64,000 nt of DNA, from positions 944,209 to 1,008,208 of the forward strand of contig NW_006767444.1 in NCBI RefSeq assembly GCF_000264995.1. Direction: 5' to 3'. This document shows positions 37,574 to 48,618 of this stretch, one piece after another. How positions within the stretch are numbered: the first letter of the stretch is position 1; every line of letters begins with the position of its first letter. The position numbers and the translations under genes were made by a program. The DNA is from Punctularia strigosozonata HHB-11173 SS5 (lineage: Eukaryota > Basidiomycota > Agaricomycetes > Corticiales > Punctulariaceae). The notes under the pieces were generated by a model that was not told the origin of the DNA, ran no database searches, and saw only the letters and a program-made list of their open reading frames with translations.

Positions 37574-39142
37574 ATGCCCAAAGCCGTCGTCCTTGGTGCC
37601 GCAGGTAAAGGGGCAGAATCGCAGATCGTCGGAGAGGGGTGCTCAATTGGATCATCCTCGTCTTCCAGGTGGTATCGGCCAGCCTCTCGCTCTCCTGCTG
37701 AAGGCCAACCCGCTGGTGACCGAGGTGCGTTTATATCGCCCCCACCTACCCAATCCCGTCCCGAGATTTACCGATCGCTGAACGGCAATCGATCAATTTC
37801 CCCAGCTCGGACTTTATGATATCGTGAACACGCCCGGCGTCGCCGCTGATCTCTCTCACATCTCGACTCCGGCCAAGGTCGAGGGCTACCTTCCGCCCGA
37901 CGATGGCCTGAAGAAGGTTCTCACCGGCGCCGATGTCGTCGTGATCCCCGCCGGCGTGCCTCGCAAACCCGGGGTGCGTTCACGATTCCGTCGATTCACG
38001 CATATATGCGCGCGTATCTTACTCTTTGACCTTGCAGATGACCCGCGATGATCTCTTCAAGGCATGCACAGATCTCGACACCAGATCATGACACGTCCTG
38101 ATCTTCCCTCGTAGATCAACGCTGGCATCGTTCGCGATTTGGCCACCGGCATCGCCACCACCGCGCCGAAGGCCTTCGTCCTCGTCATTTCCAACCCTGT
38201 CAACTCGACCGTGCCCATCGTCGCTGAGGTATTCAAGAAGCACGGCGTCTTCGACCCGAAGAGGTACGCGGCGGTTCCTCTCGACACGTTCTTTCGTTGA
38301 CGACAACTCAGGCTCTTCGGCGTGACCACCCTCGACGTCGTCCGCGCGTCAACCTTCGTCTCCGAGATCCTCGGCGACCTCTCTCTCTCCAAGTCCGTCA
38401 CGGTCCCCGTCGTCGGTGGCCACAGCGGCGTCACCGTACGCACCAACAATACATACACCTGTCTCGCACGTCACTGATACCCCTTCACCTAGATCATCCC
38501 CCTTCTCTCTCAATCCTCCCACCCGCTCCCCTCCGACTTCTCCACCTCCTCGCTCGAGGCGCTCACCAAGCGCATCCAGTTCGGCGGAGACGAGGTCGTG
38601 AAGGCGAAGGACGGTGCGGGGTCCGCGACGCTCAGCATGGCGTACGCCGGCGCCGAGTTCGCCGCCAAGGTCCTCCGCGCGATCGGCGGCGAGACCGGGA
38701 TCAAGGCCCCGACCTACGTCCACCTCAGCGCGGACAAGGAGGGCGGCGCGGCTGTGCAGAAGGAGATCGGCACGGAGCTCGACTTCTTCTCGTCCGTCGT
38801 GGAGCTCGGGGTGCGTACCTTGCTTCCCTTTCCCGCCGAACCCCACCCTGTCCCTCTCCTTTTGTACGCGAAAAACACGGGCGTGGGCTGATTGTGCGCG
38901 TCGTCGTGTGTAGCCGTCCGGCGTGGAGAAGATTCTTCCGCTCGGCAAGGTGACCGAGTACGAACAGGGTCTCATCACCGCGGCCATTCCCGAGCTGAAG
39001 AAGAACATCGAGACTGTAAGCCAGCAAAGCCTCAGGGTCACGGTACCCCCCGATTGTTCAGCTTTCGCTAACCTGCCCTTCTTTTTTTTTCTTCCTTATA
39101 CGCGATCAGGGTGTCGCCTTCATCCAGGCACCCAAGCTTTGA
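37574..39142 (+). CDS. NAD-dependent malate dehydrogenase
   Basis: The enzyme interconverts malate and oxaloacetate with NAD. Splicing joins [11 protein letters not shown] to [14 protein letters not shown], forming the Rossmann glycine motif. It continues [39 protein letters not shown] (substrate-binding arginine loop), [28 protein letters not shown] and [16 protein letters not shown] (catalytic His). It ends in IQAPKL at 39,142. At least seven short introns are visible. The protein starts directly at the Rossmann fold without a mitochondrial presequence, so a cytosolic or peroxisomal location is likelier than mitochondrial. The C-terminal PKL is at best a weak PTS1 variant. The length and motif order are normal for the eukaryotic LDH/MDH family, and nothing looks broken. 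Confidence 0.95.
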
Positions 39143-39351
39143 GAACGCGGATCTGGTCAGCGTGTCGCATGGCGCGGTCTGGAGCTCTGCGACATATGCT
39201 GACGTCTGTTCTATTTCTATTTCAGGAGACTCGGTCGAGAGGTCGTACAGGCACCGCTGCTGCGGAGGAATGGCGTAGAGTAGTTGTATGAACGTCCAGA
39301 CCCGAATGCAGGGATTTCACAATGTATTGGATGTGTACTCGTGTCTAAAAC

Positions 39352-39357
39352 AATAAA
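39352..39357 (+). promoter_or_regulatory. Poly(A) signal downstream of malate dehydrogenase
   Basis: AATAAA lies about 210 bp after the stop codon, a reasonable 3' UTR distance. Confidence 0.45.
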
Positions 39358-39963
39358 AGTGTAGTATTACTGGCTGCAATGCTCTAACGTCGGCCGAGTT
39401 AGCCCAAGACTACGATGGTCGTCGATCTTACGTGCGCATCAGACTCTTCCTTGCGCCATCACCACAACATCTGCTAATATCTGCCGTCGCCATTTCAGGC
39501 GACGTCCAACGCCTATCAGCGTCCACGATCATCCAGAGTACCTTCCCGGACTTCCCGGAGACTATCGCCATGCTCGCAGCGCGCGCTCAGGCTGGCATGC
39601 CTCGCGCACCGCACTAATGTCGTTCTATACCCGTCCACGCCCTCCTGACCTCTGCTGCATCTCGCTTCATCAGCCGGGGCGACATCCTGTCTGCGTGCTA
39701 ACGCCCACTCCCGATCGACCCCGTTCGGCATACCTCTGGCGGGGAGAGTTCGACGTGCCACGGGTAGGGGTGCGTGAGACGCCACCAGACCAGCTGCATA
39801 TGCCGTCGCGCTTCCACTCCCCTACGTCCTCCACGCCACCGTACCGGAATGGCACGATGTCTTCACCGCGAGGAGACGGCGCGCCGTCGTGGACGTAGTC
39901 CGCGAGCCTTTCTCGGTGCTCGCGCGCCCACGCCCGCCCCCCTTCGCGCCTTCCACGCCCGCT

Positions 39964-40120
39964 ATCTGATAGTCCGGCCGTGAATAGGCGCGTATCTGAT
40001 ATCCAACGGCCTGCTGCGCTCATCTGATAACCCTGGGATCGCTCCCCCGGGCGACTTCGTGCACCCTATTTCGCACCGTCCTTCCACTCGGTGCCTGCGC
40101 TCCCATGACCTATCAGATAA
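39964..40120. promoter_or_regulatory. Cluster of four GATA-factor (ATCWGATA) sites
   Basis: ATCTGATA occurs at 39,964-39,971 and 39,994-40,001, ATCTGATAA at 40,022-40,030 and ATCAGATAA at 40,112-40,120. The last two match the ATCWGATAA sequence bound by fungal iron-responsive GATA repressors (Urbs1/SreA type), and the first two match eight of nine bases. The first three are spaced about 30 bp apart. All lie 100-260 bp upstream of the MFS gene starting at 40,220, which is the most likely target. Confidence 0.6.
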
Positions 40121-40219
40121 GATGAGCAGCTTTGCGCAGGACCCGCTTACCCCGTGGAGCTTTTCCGTGTTCCACCGTCCGCTCTTCCTTCTTCCCCAGT
40201 TTTCGTTGAAGGTTCAGCA

Positions 40220-42671
40220 ATGGCCCTTACTGCCTCCCAAAGCGACGCTCCGGTAGGGACTGACGACGAGAAGGAGAAGGTAGCGTACGAGGAGGATCGT
40301 AGGACCCCCTCTACCCCCGGCTCTCCTCAGACATCCGCACTCGACTATGGGATCGCTGCAAAGCCCAGGCTGCCGATATGGTGGCGAGGGGTGATTATCA
40401 TCTTGACCTGCTTCTGCACATGTCAGTCGACTCCATTTCATCAACGTAGTTTATTAACCCAAATTTATGTAATAGTCGGTAACCATTGGTCCAATGGATT
40501 AATTGTGTGAGCCTGTGGTGACCTTCCTCGAGGTTTCGCATTTTAAACAAGTTTTCAGCGCGATGAAGACGACGATCATCAAAGAAGACAAGATCAACAA
40601 CTCGCAATTCGCGACCTTGGTCTGTGATATTTTTCATAATTGCGGAAAGAGCTGACGCTTCAGCTCTCCGTTCCTAGGTCGCCGTCACCAACCTGGTAGG
40701 TCATACGCACGTTGCAAACGTATACGTACCAACGACCCGTCTCGCGGCCAGGTTAACACGTTCCTGTGTATCGGCCTCGGGTTCACCATCGACAAATTCG
40801 GCGGCGCGCTGCTGTCGATCATCCTCGCGAGCTTCCACTTCGCGGGCTCCGCCGTGATGGCCGGCGCCGCGACGAACCACCTCAACAGCTACGCCCTGCT
40901 CATCGTTGGAAAGACGCTCGCCGCCATCGGCGACGGCTCGCTCGACAATGCTCAACACCGGATCTTCTCGACGTACTTTGCTCCCGGACAAGGCTTCGGG
41001 TTCTCTATCGGTAGGTCTAATGGCTGCCTTGCGCGTAGATTGATGGGCTCACATCTTCGACTATAGGCATGATCTGGTGCGCATCCACATTCTCCCGTTT
41101 TAGGCCTTGGCGTTAATCGTTAATCACCGCTTACAGGGGCATAGCCAATCTTGCTCAGTTCACGGGCCAGTCCACTGCCAACATGTTAGTCTCCTGCTAC
41201 TTTATACAACACGTCAATCTCATGCCTGCATAGTATCACCAAGAACACCGGAACCTACGCGTGGACGCTGTGGATCAGCACCTGCATCGCCGGCTTCTCC
41301 GTCGCCTGCGCCTTCTCCGTCTTCTTCCTCGACAAGTACCTCCGCCGCCGTTACACCATCAAGGACCAGACCAGCGGCTTGCAACACACCGGCGCCGTCA
41401 GGGGCGGCGTGTTCTCCCTCAAGGCGATCCGCCACCTCCCGCTTACCTTCTGGCTCGTCGTCCTCTTCGCCATCTTCGAGAACGCCGGCGTGCAGAGCTT
41501 CGTCTCGATCTCGACGCAGTTCGCGCAGCAGAGGCTCAAGAAAGGCGCGGTCATCGGAGGCTGGGTGTCGAGTTTCTACCTGTTGCTCCCGGCTTGCGCG
41601 ACGCCGTTCATTGGCATCTTCATCGACATGTATGGGAACCGGATTTCGTTCTGTATGCACATTTCCTGCTCCCTCGCAATCCCGCACTGACCTCAACCAT
41701 AGTGTTTGCCTCCGGTCTCACGTTCTTGATTTCGATGCTTCTGCTCAAGTTTTCTCACTCGGTCCCTGCTTTCAGTAGGTGTCTCCGCTCTTTGACGATA
41801 CGACACGTTCTGACATATTTCGGCAGTCGCGGCATACATCTTCTATGCTTTGTCACAGGTGTGGATCGCTGATTGCTGGCATGATTCCTGGTCCTGGTCT
41901 CACGTTCTGCCAGGTCGTCACCCCCGCGCCCCAAGTAGAGATCATTCGTAACATCATCCCCGACCCCCAATACTTCGCCACTGGGTATGACATACCTGCA
42001 TTCTTGCGCTTCTTTTCTTCTCGCTGACACGCGTACTTGCAGCTTCGCCATCAAGAAGAGCGTCGTCCAGGCGAGTATCGTCATCATCACGACGGCCGCT
42101 GGCAAGCTCCAGGACGATACCGCCAGCAACTCGCTGGACCCCGCAGTCTCCTTGGTACGCAAACCGTTCTTGACGCCCGGATCAATTCGCTGATCTTTCA
42201 TGCAGTGGCTGGCGTACGCGTTCATCAGCGTCGCCGTCTCCGGCACGATGCTCGCCATCGCGCAGTTCGCTCCCGCCCTCCTCCCCGCCGCGCGCCTCTC
42301 GCAAGTCAGGCCGAGCCGCCTCCCGGAAGAAGTCGACCGGCTCTTCCCGTCGGACGCGCTGCCCGCCGGCGCCAAGGGCCCGCACGGCGAGACGCTCGCG
42401 TCCGACGTCGACTCGGAGAACGAGATCGCGGAGGTCAAGGTCAAGGAGCGCATCCTCAAGAGCCCGCGCGCCGGGTTCGAGGGCATGCGCTGGGCCTTCC
42501 TCGCCGCGTCGCTCGGGATCATCTTCATCGGCTGGATCATGTTCGGCCTCGGTGTCGGCTGGGGCGTCCACGGGTGAGTGCCCACTATGATGCACGATTG
42601 CAACGATCTCTGACCTTGCCTTTATTGTTTTGTCGCGCAGATCCGTCATCGCCGGTACCACGGGCGAATGA
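40220..42671 (+). CDS. MFS transporter (possibly MFSD1-like)
   Basis: The ATG at 40,220 (MALTASQSDAPVG) begins a charged cytosolic N-terminus before the first membrane segment, WWRGVIIILTCFC. Later segments include FLCIGLGFTIDKFGGALL, LIVGKTLAAIGDGSLDNAQH, GFSIGMIWGIANLAQFTG, LTFWLVVLFAIFENAGVQSF and a final MRWAFLAASLGIIFIGWIMF, before the stop at 42,669-42,671. A loop of about 80 residues precedes the last helices. Many short introns divide the gene. The IGDGSLDNAQ region resembles the MFSD1-like group of vacuolar/lysosomal MFS proteins; this placement is tentative. The cluster of iron-type GATA sites upstream raises the possibility of a role in metal or siderophore handling, which is inference only. 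Confidence 0.82.
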
Positions 42672-43064
42672 TCGTGTTTGCGGAGAATGTACTAGCTACT
42701 ATGCAGTTGCGATTTTCTTTCATCTCCTTTATCTCCTGAAAATTGATCGGAGGACTTACTCTTGTTGTACAATATCATCGTGACTCAGAATGAGCGGCGA
42801 ATGAGCGTTGCAGGGGAGAACACGTGGCCCGCGTTGAGAGGTGACCTTAAAAGGCATCTGTCATGCCTTTATAGAGGAGTCGCTCTGTGCGCCGCGACTT
42901 CGAAGGATCTGTCGTCTTACCCCTACGCGCACAACGGCAAGAAACTAAGCATGCTTGAATTACTACTATCATACAATGATTACTGGTCGCTACAGATAGG
43001 TGGTCACATGCAATCGCTAGCGTCGTATCGTTCGTAACTCGTCAGTCAAGTTCTTTCCCCTTTT
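42672..43064. other. Short convergent intergenic region
   Basis: No gene is seen; this is where the 3' ends of the MFS and Ish1-like genes meet. Confidence 0.6.
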
Positions 43065-44922
43065 TCACAGCTCGCCCTTGACCTTCGCCGTATTCTTCGC
43101 GCTCTCGACGCTAACGCTGCTTGCCTTGCCCTTCAACCAGCCCTTCTTTTGCTCCTTCGAGTCGGCGGCAGCCGCCTTCGCGTCGTACGCCGTCTCCTTC
43201 GCCGCCTTGGTTGCGCTGCTCGCGCTCGCGGATCCCTTGGCCGATGCCGACGAAGCGCTGGCAGCTGCCTTGAGCGACGCCGAGGACGCGCTAGCGGCAG
43301 CCTTCGCGCTCGCAGAAGAGGCAGACGCGGCGACCTTGCCAGTTGCAGACGCACCGGCGGAGGACGCCGACGACGCAGCGCTGTGAGCCGAGCCGGTGAG
43401 AACGCTCAGGATCTGGCCGAGCTTCTCCTCGGCGAGTTCGACGCCGGAGTACAGGTTCTCCCTGATCTTCTCGTACAGCGCCTCGACGCGGCTGTTAGTC
43501 TGCACCCAGCGGATGCGGACCTCTTGAAGCAGACCGGGGCGGCTAGTCGGCAGCGCGCCCTCAGAGAGACCACGGTTGCGGAGGTAGGCGCGGAGACGGG
43601 CGTCCGGCCAGACGAGATAATCGGCGGTGCGGGTGGAGGCATTGTCGTACTTCTGGTTCATGAGCCGGATGAGCTCGTCGCGCGACTTCTGCGCGTCCGT
43701 GCGGAGGTATCCGTGCTCGATCAGCCAGTCGCGCATATCCGAATCCTTCCACGAAGCCCAGATCGTGTCCTGCGCGTTCGCGTAGTTGTCCGCGACGAGC
43801 CGCTGCAACTTCTCGCGCTCGACCTGCGCGTCCGACTTGACGATGTTGTGCTCGATCAGCCACTGTTTCAGCTGGCTCTCGTCCCAACTCGAGTAGACTG
43901 TCTCCTTCGTGTCGTAGTAGTACCTCGCCATCTGGTCTTGAAGCGCCTCGCGCTGCTTCTGCTCGTCCGACTTGAGGAGGTGATGCGTCACGAGCCATTC
44001 GCGGGTGTACGAGTCGGACCAGGCGCGCCAGACGGGGTTAGCGGTTTTCGCATAGGTGTCTTGCATATAGGACAGGAGCTGCTCGCGGGTGGTCTTCGCC
44101 TTGGGCTCGACGACGCCCTTCTCCTCGAGGTAGGCGCGAAGTGCGCTGTCATCCCACGACGAGTACACGTAGTCCTTGGTTTCGTCGAGCTTGCGCGTAA
44201 CCGGAGTGGTTGCAGCCGCGACAACCGAAGATGCAGAGTTCGACGCGACCGTGTACGCGGAGGCCGCAGATGCGGATGCCTGACTTGCGATCGAGGTCGC
44301 GGACTGGCTAGCTTGGCTCGCCAGGGAAGTTGCGGACTTGCTGGCTTGTTGGGTGCGGTCGCCGTAGACGGCAGTGGATGCGGCGGTAGAAACGGAGGAA
44401 GAGAAGGAAGATGCGGCGCTCGTGTATGCGCGGTATTTTTGCTTCGCCATGAGCGCGAGCGACTCTCGCGGGCCGGAAGGCTGGACAACACCCTGTTCGA
44501 GAAGGAATTCCCGCAATCTGCAAGGCGAACGTCAGCGCCGGAATGCACACTATCGGGCATGAAAACATGTACCTCGACTCATCCCATGTATCGAAGGTAG
44601 AGTCCTTCACGTCGGCAAAGACCTGCTGGGCTTTGTAGTACTGGTCGGCGGTCCATGACGACGCCGAGTTCCAGTTGGCCTTGACGAGGTTCTGGAGTTC
44701 AGACTTTGAGTAGCCCTTGGGCGCTTGGATGTTGTGCGCCTCGAGCCATGCTCTGGTCTCGACTTCATCCCAAGATTTATATGCTGTTGAAAACGCGTCA
44801 GCACGCGATCCGTCTTCAACGACGCGTCGCACGTCGGGCTCACCTGGTGCGTCGGACCCAAACCAAGAGGCTTGAGCGCCGGAGAGTGTGAGTGCGCAGA
44901 CCAACAGTAGAGACGGGCGCAT
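43065..44922 (-). CDS. Ish1/Msc1-type stress-associated nuclear envelope protein
   Basis: The start at 44,922 (MRPSLLLVCALTLSGAQASW) looks like a cleavable signal peptide. Seven Ish1-type repeats follow, each with a W-x-(D/E)-(S/A) core and a helical tail, for example FDTWDESRLREFLLEQGV, YSSWDDSALRAYLEEKGV, YSSWDESQLKQWLIEHNI and WASWKDSDMRDWLIEHGY. A Ser/Ala-rich spacer separates repeats 2 and 3, and the C-terminus is an Ala/Ser-rich, lysine-bearing tail ending VKGEL. At least two short introns lie near 44,550 and 44,800. In fission yeast Ish1 sits at the nuclear envelope and its expression responds to stress through the Spc1 MAP kinase pathway. The same role here is inference, supported by the CRE/ATF site upstream. 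Confidence 0.88.
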
Positions 44923-45021
44923 GGTCGGTGGTCGTCGTAAAGGTCGTGAACGGTGGGGCGACCATAGCGGCGCGGCCTGGGTTTTATTCGCGCGCAGGAG
45001 CGGGGCAGGCGCGCGTCATGG

Positions 45022-45043
45022 GACGTCACTGACGTCATCCAAT
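45022..45043 (-). promoter_or_regulatory. Tandem CRE/ATF sites and CCAAT box of the Ish1-like gene
   Basis: GACGTCAC (45,022-45,029) abuts the perfect palindrome TGACGTCA (45,030-45,037), and CCAAT follows at 45,039-45,043. They lie about 100-120 bp upstream of the Ish1-like ATG at 44,922. ATF/CREB-family bZIP factors downstream of stress MAP kinases bind this palindrome in fungi. Confidence 0.6.
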
Positions 45044-45691
45044 GCTATGGCGCGTCCACCGCGCCCGCAACGCCCTCGTCCAACGTTGCATATAGTTCCC
45101 CAAAAGGCGAGCCAATACTCCTCTATACAGGAAGGATGCGATGGATATTGTCCTGTAGCTCATTACTTTACAGCGAGAAAAGCATCGCGAAGGGACAGCC
45201 CGCTTTCATTTTATATATATGCTACACCATCGACGTGAATGTGATGGCCACAACAGGCTCCAATGAAGGCGTCATGGCATCATCCATGCATGTTCCATTC
45301 GCGCCTTGATCGGATGAACGTCTTTCACATTGCGGAGGCACAGCACGATCGCGCCAAGGCTCGAGTCTCCACTGCGAAAATGATGTATACGAACTGAAGA
45401 GGAATCACCACATCGTACTTTCAGGTTCTGTCCCCCATCGCGGTTCTCTCTGTTACGAATGATCCGTATTTGTGATTCGGAGTGGCGTTGGGCCTGGAGC
45501 GCGTCGGTGGAGTTGGAATGCGCTTCCACCTGAAAGTTATCCTCGCTGTCAGCTTTAACAGATTCAGCGCCAGCTCAGAATTGATGGAGTGTTGTCTCAA
45601 GGCATACTTAGCTATAGGATGCCGCTGGATGACTGTGATGACCGACAACACAGCAGTAAGTGACTTGGGCACGCGCGTCAATGGTAGGGTA

Positions 45692-45957
45692 CTGTACTTT
45701 TACGACCGTAAGTTCGTCCCGCGTCCCCGGGGCACCCGAACCGAACTTATTGTCCCCTGTCCCCTGGCACTCCGAACCTCTGGGACGCATAATATCTGAC
45801 CGTGAGAGTCTTAAATCTGACTGTGTGATCAAAAAATCTGACCTCGTAAGCACGTGTCCCCCGGGCAGGCTGCGGATGAACTTCCCACGGCCCCGAACTT
45901 GGGGGGTGTCCCCTGTCCCCCTCCGACCTGGCCGAACTTACGGTCGTAAAAGTACAG
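45692..45957. mobile_element. MITE with 25-bp terminal inverted repeats and TA target site
   Basis: The element is 266 bp long. Its left end begins CTGTACTTTTACGACC and the right end is the exact reverse complement over 25 bp (45,692-45,716 and 45,933-45,957). A TA dinucleotide flanks each side (45,690-45,691 and 45,958-45,959), as expected for Tc1/mariner insertions. The interior has no coding capacity but repeats AATCTGAC or a close variant three times and CCCCTGTCCCC twice. The family is inferred from the TA flanks only. Confidence 0.82.
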
Positions 45958-46334
45958 TATGCTGCTTCCGATGCGGGTATCTCCGAATACTGATCAAGCA
46001 ATAGTCGACAACTACATCTCCTACTAATGCGCGTGTTGCCATCGGAGTGACCCATACTAACTACAGAGCTCGCGAGGACTCGTGGGAAGACGTTACCAGA
46101 TATCGACGTGGCATCGATGGCGACAGGCTGTTGCGATTGAGCCCAGTCTTCATTTGCCCAAAAGACATCCATCTCTGTGCTTCTCTCTACTGTACGCGCA
46201 CTCAACCTTGCACATCTCTGGCTCAGTTGTCCCGGATGAGGACCGGGTAAGGAGTATCTGTTCTGCTGGCTGAAAACCCTCCAAACAACTATGACCTTCG
46301 TTCAGACTGAATCACCCCAGCTTAATAGATCGTC

Positions 46335-47772
46335 ATGCTTTTGAACCGGAACGAGACGGACCAGTACAAAGAACAAGGGCCCAATTTGAAGCGCATGCTT
46401 CTTAGCGCATTCTCATCGGTGACGATCCGGGCAACCCCCGGGCCTTCGCGCACATCTTGCGCCTTCCTCCCGAAATCATGTCCTTAATCTTCTATCACGC
46501 AATCCTCGACTCCTTCGACCGCAGAAGATATCCATCTAGTCATGCATTCACGAACGTCTGTCGATCCTGGCGAGAACTCGCTCTTGGCACTCCTGATCTG
46601 TGGACGGTGCTGCCTCGTACCACACAGGAACTGACGAACACGTTTTTGGCAAGATCGGTGAATGGCCCGCTTCAATAGACATCGTAGCTTCTTCGATTTT
46701 GTGTCACATGGCTCTCATACAGGAACTTGTACTGACTTCTGATAAACCTCCCGGCCCCGCTCCTTTTCCGCTGCTCGCTGCATGCCTATCGTGACGAGTC
46801 GCTCCCGAATAATTTTCTGGGCTTGGATGCCCCCCAGCTCCGAATCCTACAACTCAATGGCGTGTCAGATATGCTGCGCTGTCCCTCGCTTGTTCGCAAC
46901 CTGACAAGCCTCGAACTGGATCCCCTGCGAGAACGCTGCTTTCCGCGGAGCGCTGAGGTCATATGTTCTCTGCGTTCAATGGCCCTGTTGCAAGACTTCC
47001 GTATAAGAGCGGGATGGCCGTTTCGGGATTCGCTCTCGCGGCTTGGAGAAGCCCTTCAAAACGGTGCGGTCTTGAATCACCACCGGGAACTCAGCTACTG
47101 CGGGCCAGCCGATCACCTGGCTGTATTATATGACAATCCCTTCAACAATCGCGACATCTATCGTGTTCTTTATGGAGGAGCCGCCGATTGAAGTCACGCC
47201 ATTAATGGCCAAGTTGCAGGGTCATTGTACGACTCAGGACAAGGGTCGTGCAGTGCGGCGCGCGCATTATGGCCATCCAGACACTGTATACAGCTTGGCG
47301 CTCTACTCGCTCGGCACCGTTACGACATTGCTCTCCCTGACTTTTGAGCACGATTGGATTCCCATTCGCGATCTCTTGCACATCATACAGCTCCAGAATA
47401 TCGATATTCTCGAGTTGTCCATCGACGATTCGAATAGCAAATCCGAAGCGATGCTCGTCCTGCATCAAGGCCGGTCAGCGTCGGAGCTGCGCCTAGAGTC
47501 TCTTACCACCTGCAAGTGGATAGCGCCTCTCCTCCTGGAGGAGGGTCTGGACGGCGCTTCGGTTCTCAGGACTGCACCGCGTATCCATGCACCTGCGGCA
47601 TGAGAGACCTTCTATGGAGCTCATCAAAGCTTGGCAGGATCTTCTGGCGCGAAGAAACACATCGGGTCGATTGGAGTTGGTATTCAGAGGCGCCAATGAA
47701 TTATTCGGTCGGGAACCAGAGAGCCTTCGCGAGATCGCCGGTCCGGATCGCGTAGTGTTGACGAAGTGGTGA
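46335..47772 (+). pseudogene. Broken F-box/LRR gene
   Basis: An F-box is clear at 46,450-46,620 (ILRLPPEIMSLIFYHAIL, then CRSWRELALGTPDLWTVL). LRR-like stretches follow in other frames (LDAPQLRILQLNGV near 46,825, LVRNLTSLELDPLRERCF near 46,890, LHIIQLQNIDILELSI near 47,380). A plausible C-terminus (MELIKAWQDLLARRNTSGRL, ending VVLTKW at 47,772) lies in yet another frame. Several frame changes and in-frame stops separate the pieces without obvious introns. A gene with unusual splicing is possible, but decay is simpler. Confidence 0.6.
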
Positions 47773-48618
47773 CGCCCTCATGCCAGTTTCAAAATAGGTT
47801 ACCATCCAACGCACTGGTTTATGCCGGCCTCTGGAGATGTGCGGACGGACTTCCAGATCACCATACCAACGTGCGTCCCATGACACTAGTCGCTTGAGTA
47901 GACACTTATAATTCTTATCGGACCGTCCGATGATCGTCGCATCGTCTCTCATGGCCATATGTAAAACTGACAATGCATCTATCATAGTCTCTGTCTCGTC
48001 ATGGGACAATGCCGTCAACTTCGTCGTCCTTTGCGTTCACCATACGACAATTCACTCAAGCCGAGCGCCAAATTGCTGAAAGAACGTATTCGTTTCGCTT
48101 TCATTCGCTATAAGGCCTCCGTCGGCCAAATTTGTCTTATTGATCCGAAGGGCGTCCGCATGTTCGAAACTGAGACATATGTTGAGCTCGCATCTCTGTC
48201 AGCCGACGATGATGGCTGCACTATGCTTTCTGAATCTGCGGAGAGAGAAGAGAGGGTCGCCTACGTCTCTAAGGTATGGAGCGCCACTTCATTCACATGC
48301 AAACAAAACATAACATTTCCGTGCAGGTTCACTTCCAGAGGTGGTAGTGTGGTGTTTGAGATATCGAATGGATTCATATGAACCTTCGAACATCAGCCTA
48401 GCACCAGGATCCTTCAAGCATGTCGAATCCAAACTCGGAAGCTTCAACAAATCGAGGACTCAAGCTCACAAGCTGCGATACCCCACCGTATGCGGAGACG
48501 CTTCCGTGTCGCTGTGCGCTGGAGATCCGAAGGTGAGTCTTAGACATGTACCAGAAAGACATATTTCCTCAGCAAATCTTTGCGATAGTCCATTTCCCCT
48601 GTGAGTCGCAACCTTCGA
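47773..48618. other. Unassigned stretch downstream of the CHAT gene
   Basis: A 381-bp plus-strand open frame at 48,001-48,381 (containing VGQICLIDPKGVRMFETETY) has no recognisable domain. No gene is called with confidence. Confidence 0.4.

Larger units (their letters stand above)
39143..40219. other. Intergenic region, malate dehydrogenase to MFS gene
   Basis: No gene is supported here. It contains the MDH 3' end with a poly(A) signal and, in its right part, the ATCWGATA cluster that probably controls the downstream transporter. Confidence 0.6.
44923..46334. other. Intergenic region with the Ish1 promoter and a MITE
   Basis: No gene is supported here. The left end holds the Ish1 promoter elements and the middle holds the 266-bp inverted-repeat element at 45,692-45,957. 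Confidence 0.6.

Noticed and set aside
38349-39041. A 230-codon minus-strand open frame
   Set aside because: It is antisense to the clearly spliced malate dehydrogenase exons.
43149-44600. A 483-codon open frame on the plus strand
   Set aside because: It lies antisense to the Ish1-like gene, has Arg/Gly-biased composition and no domain; it is a side effect of GC-rich codons.
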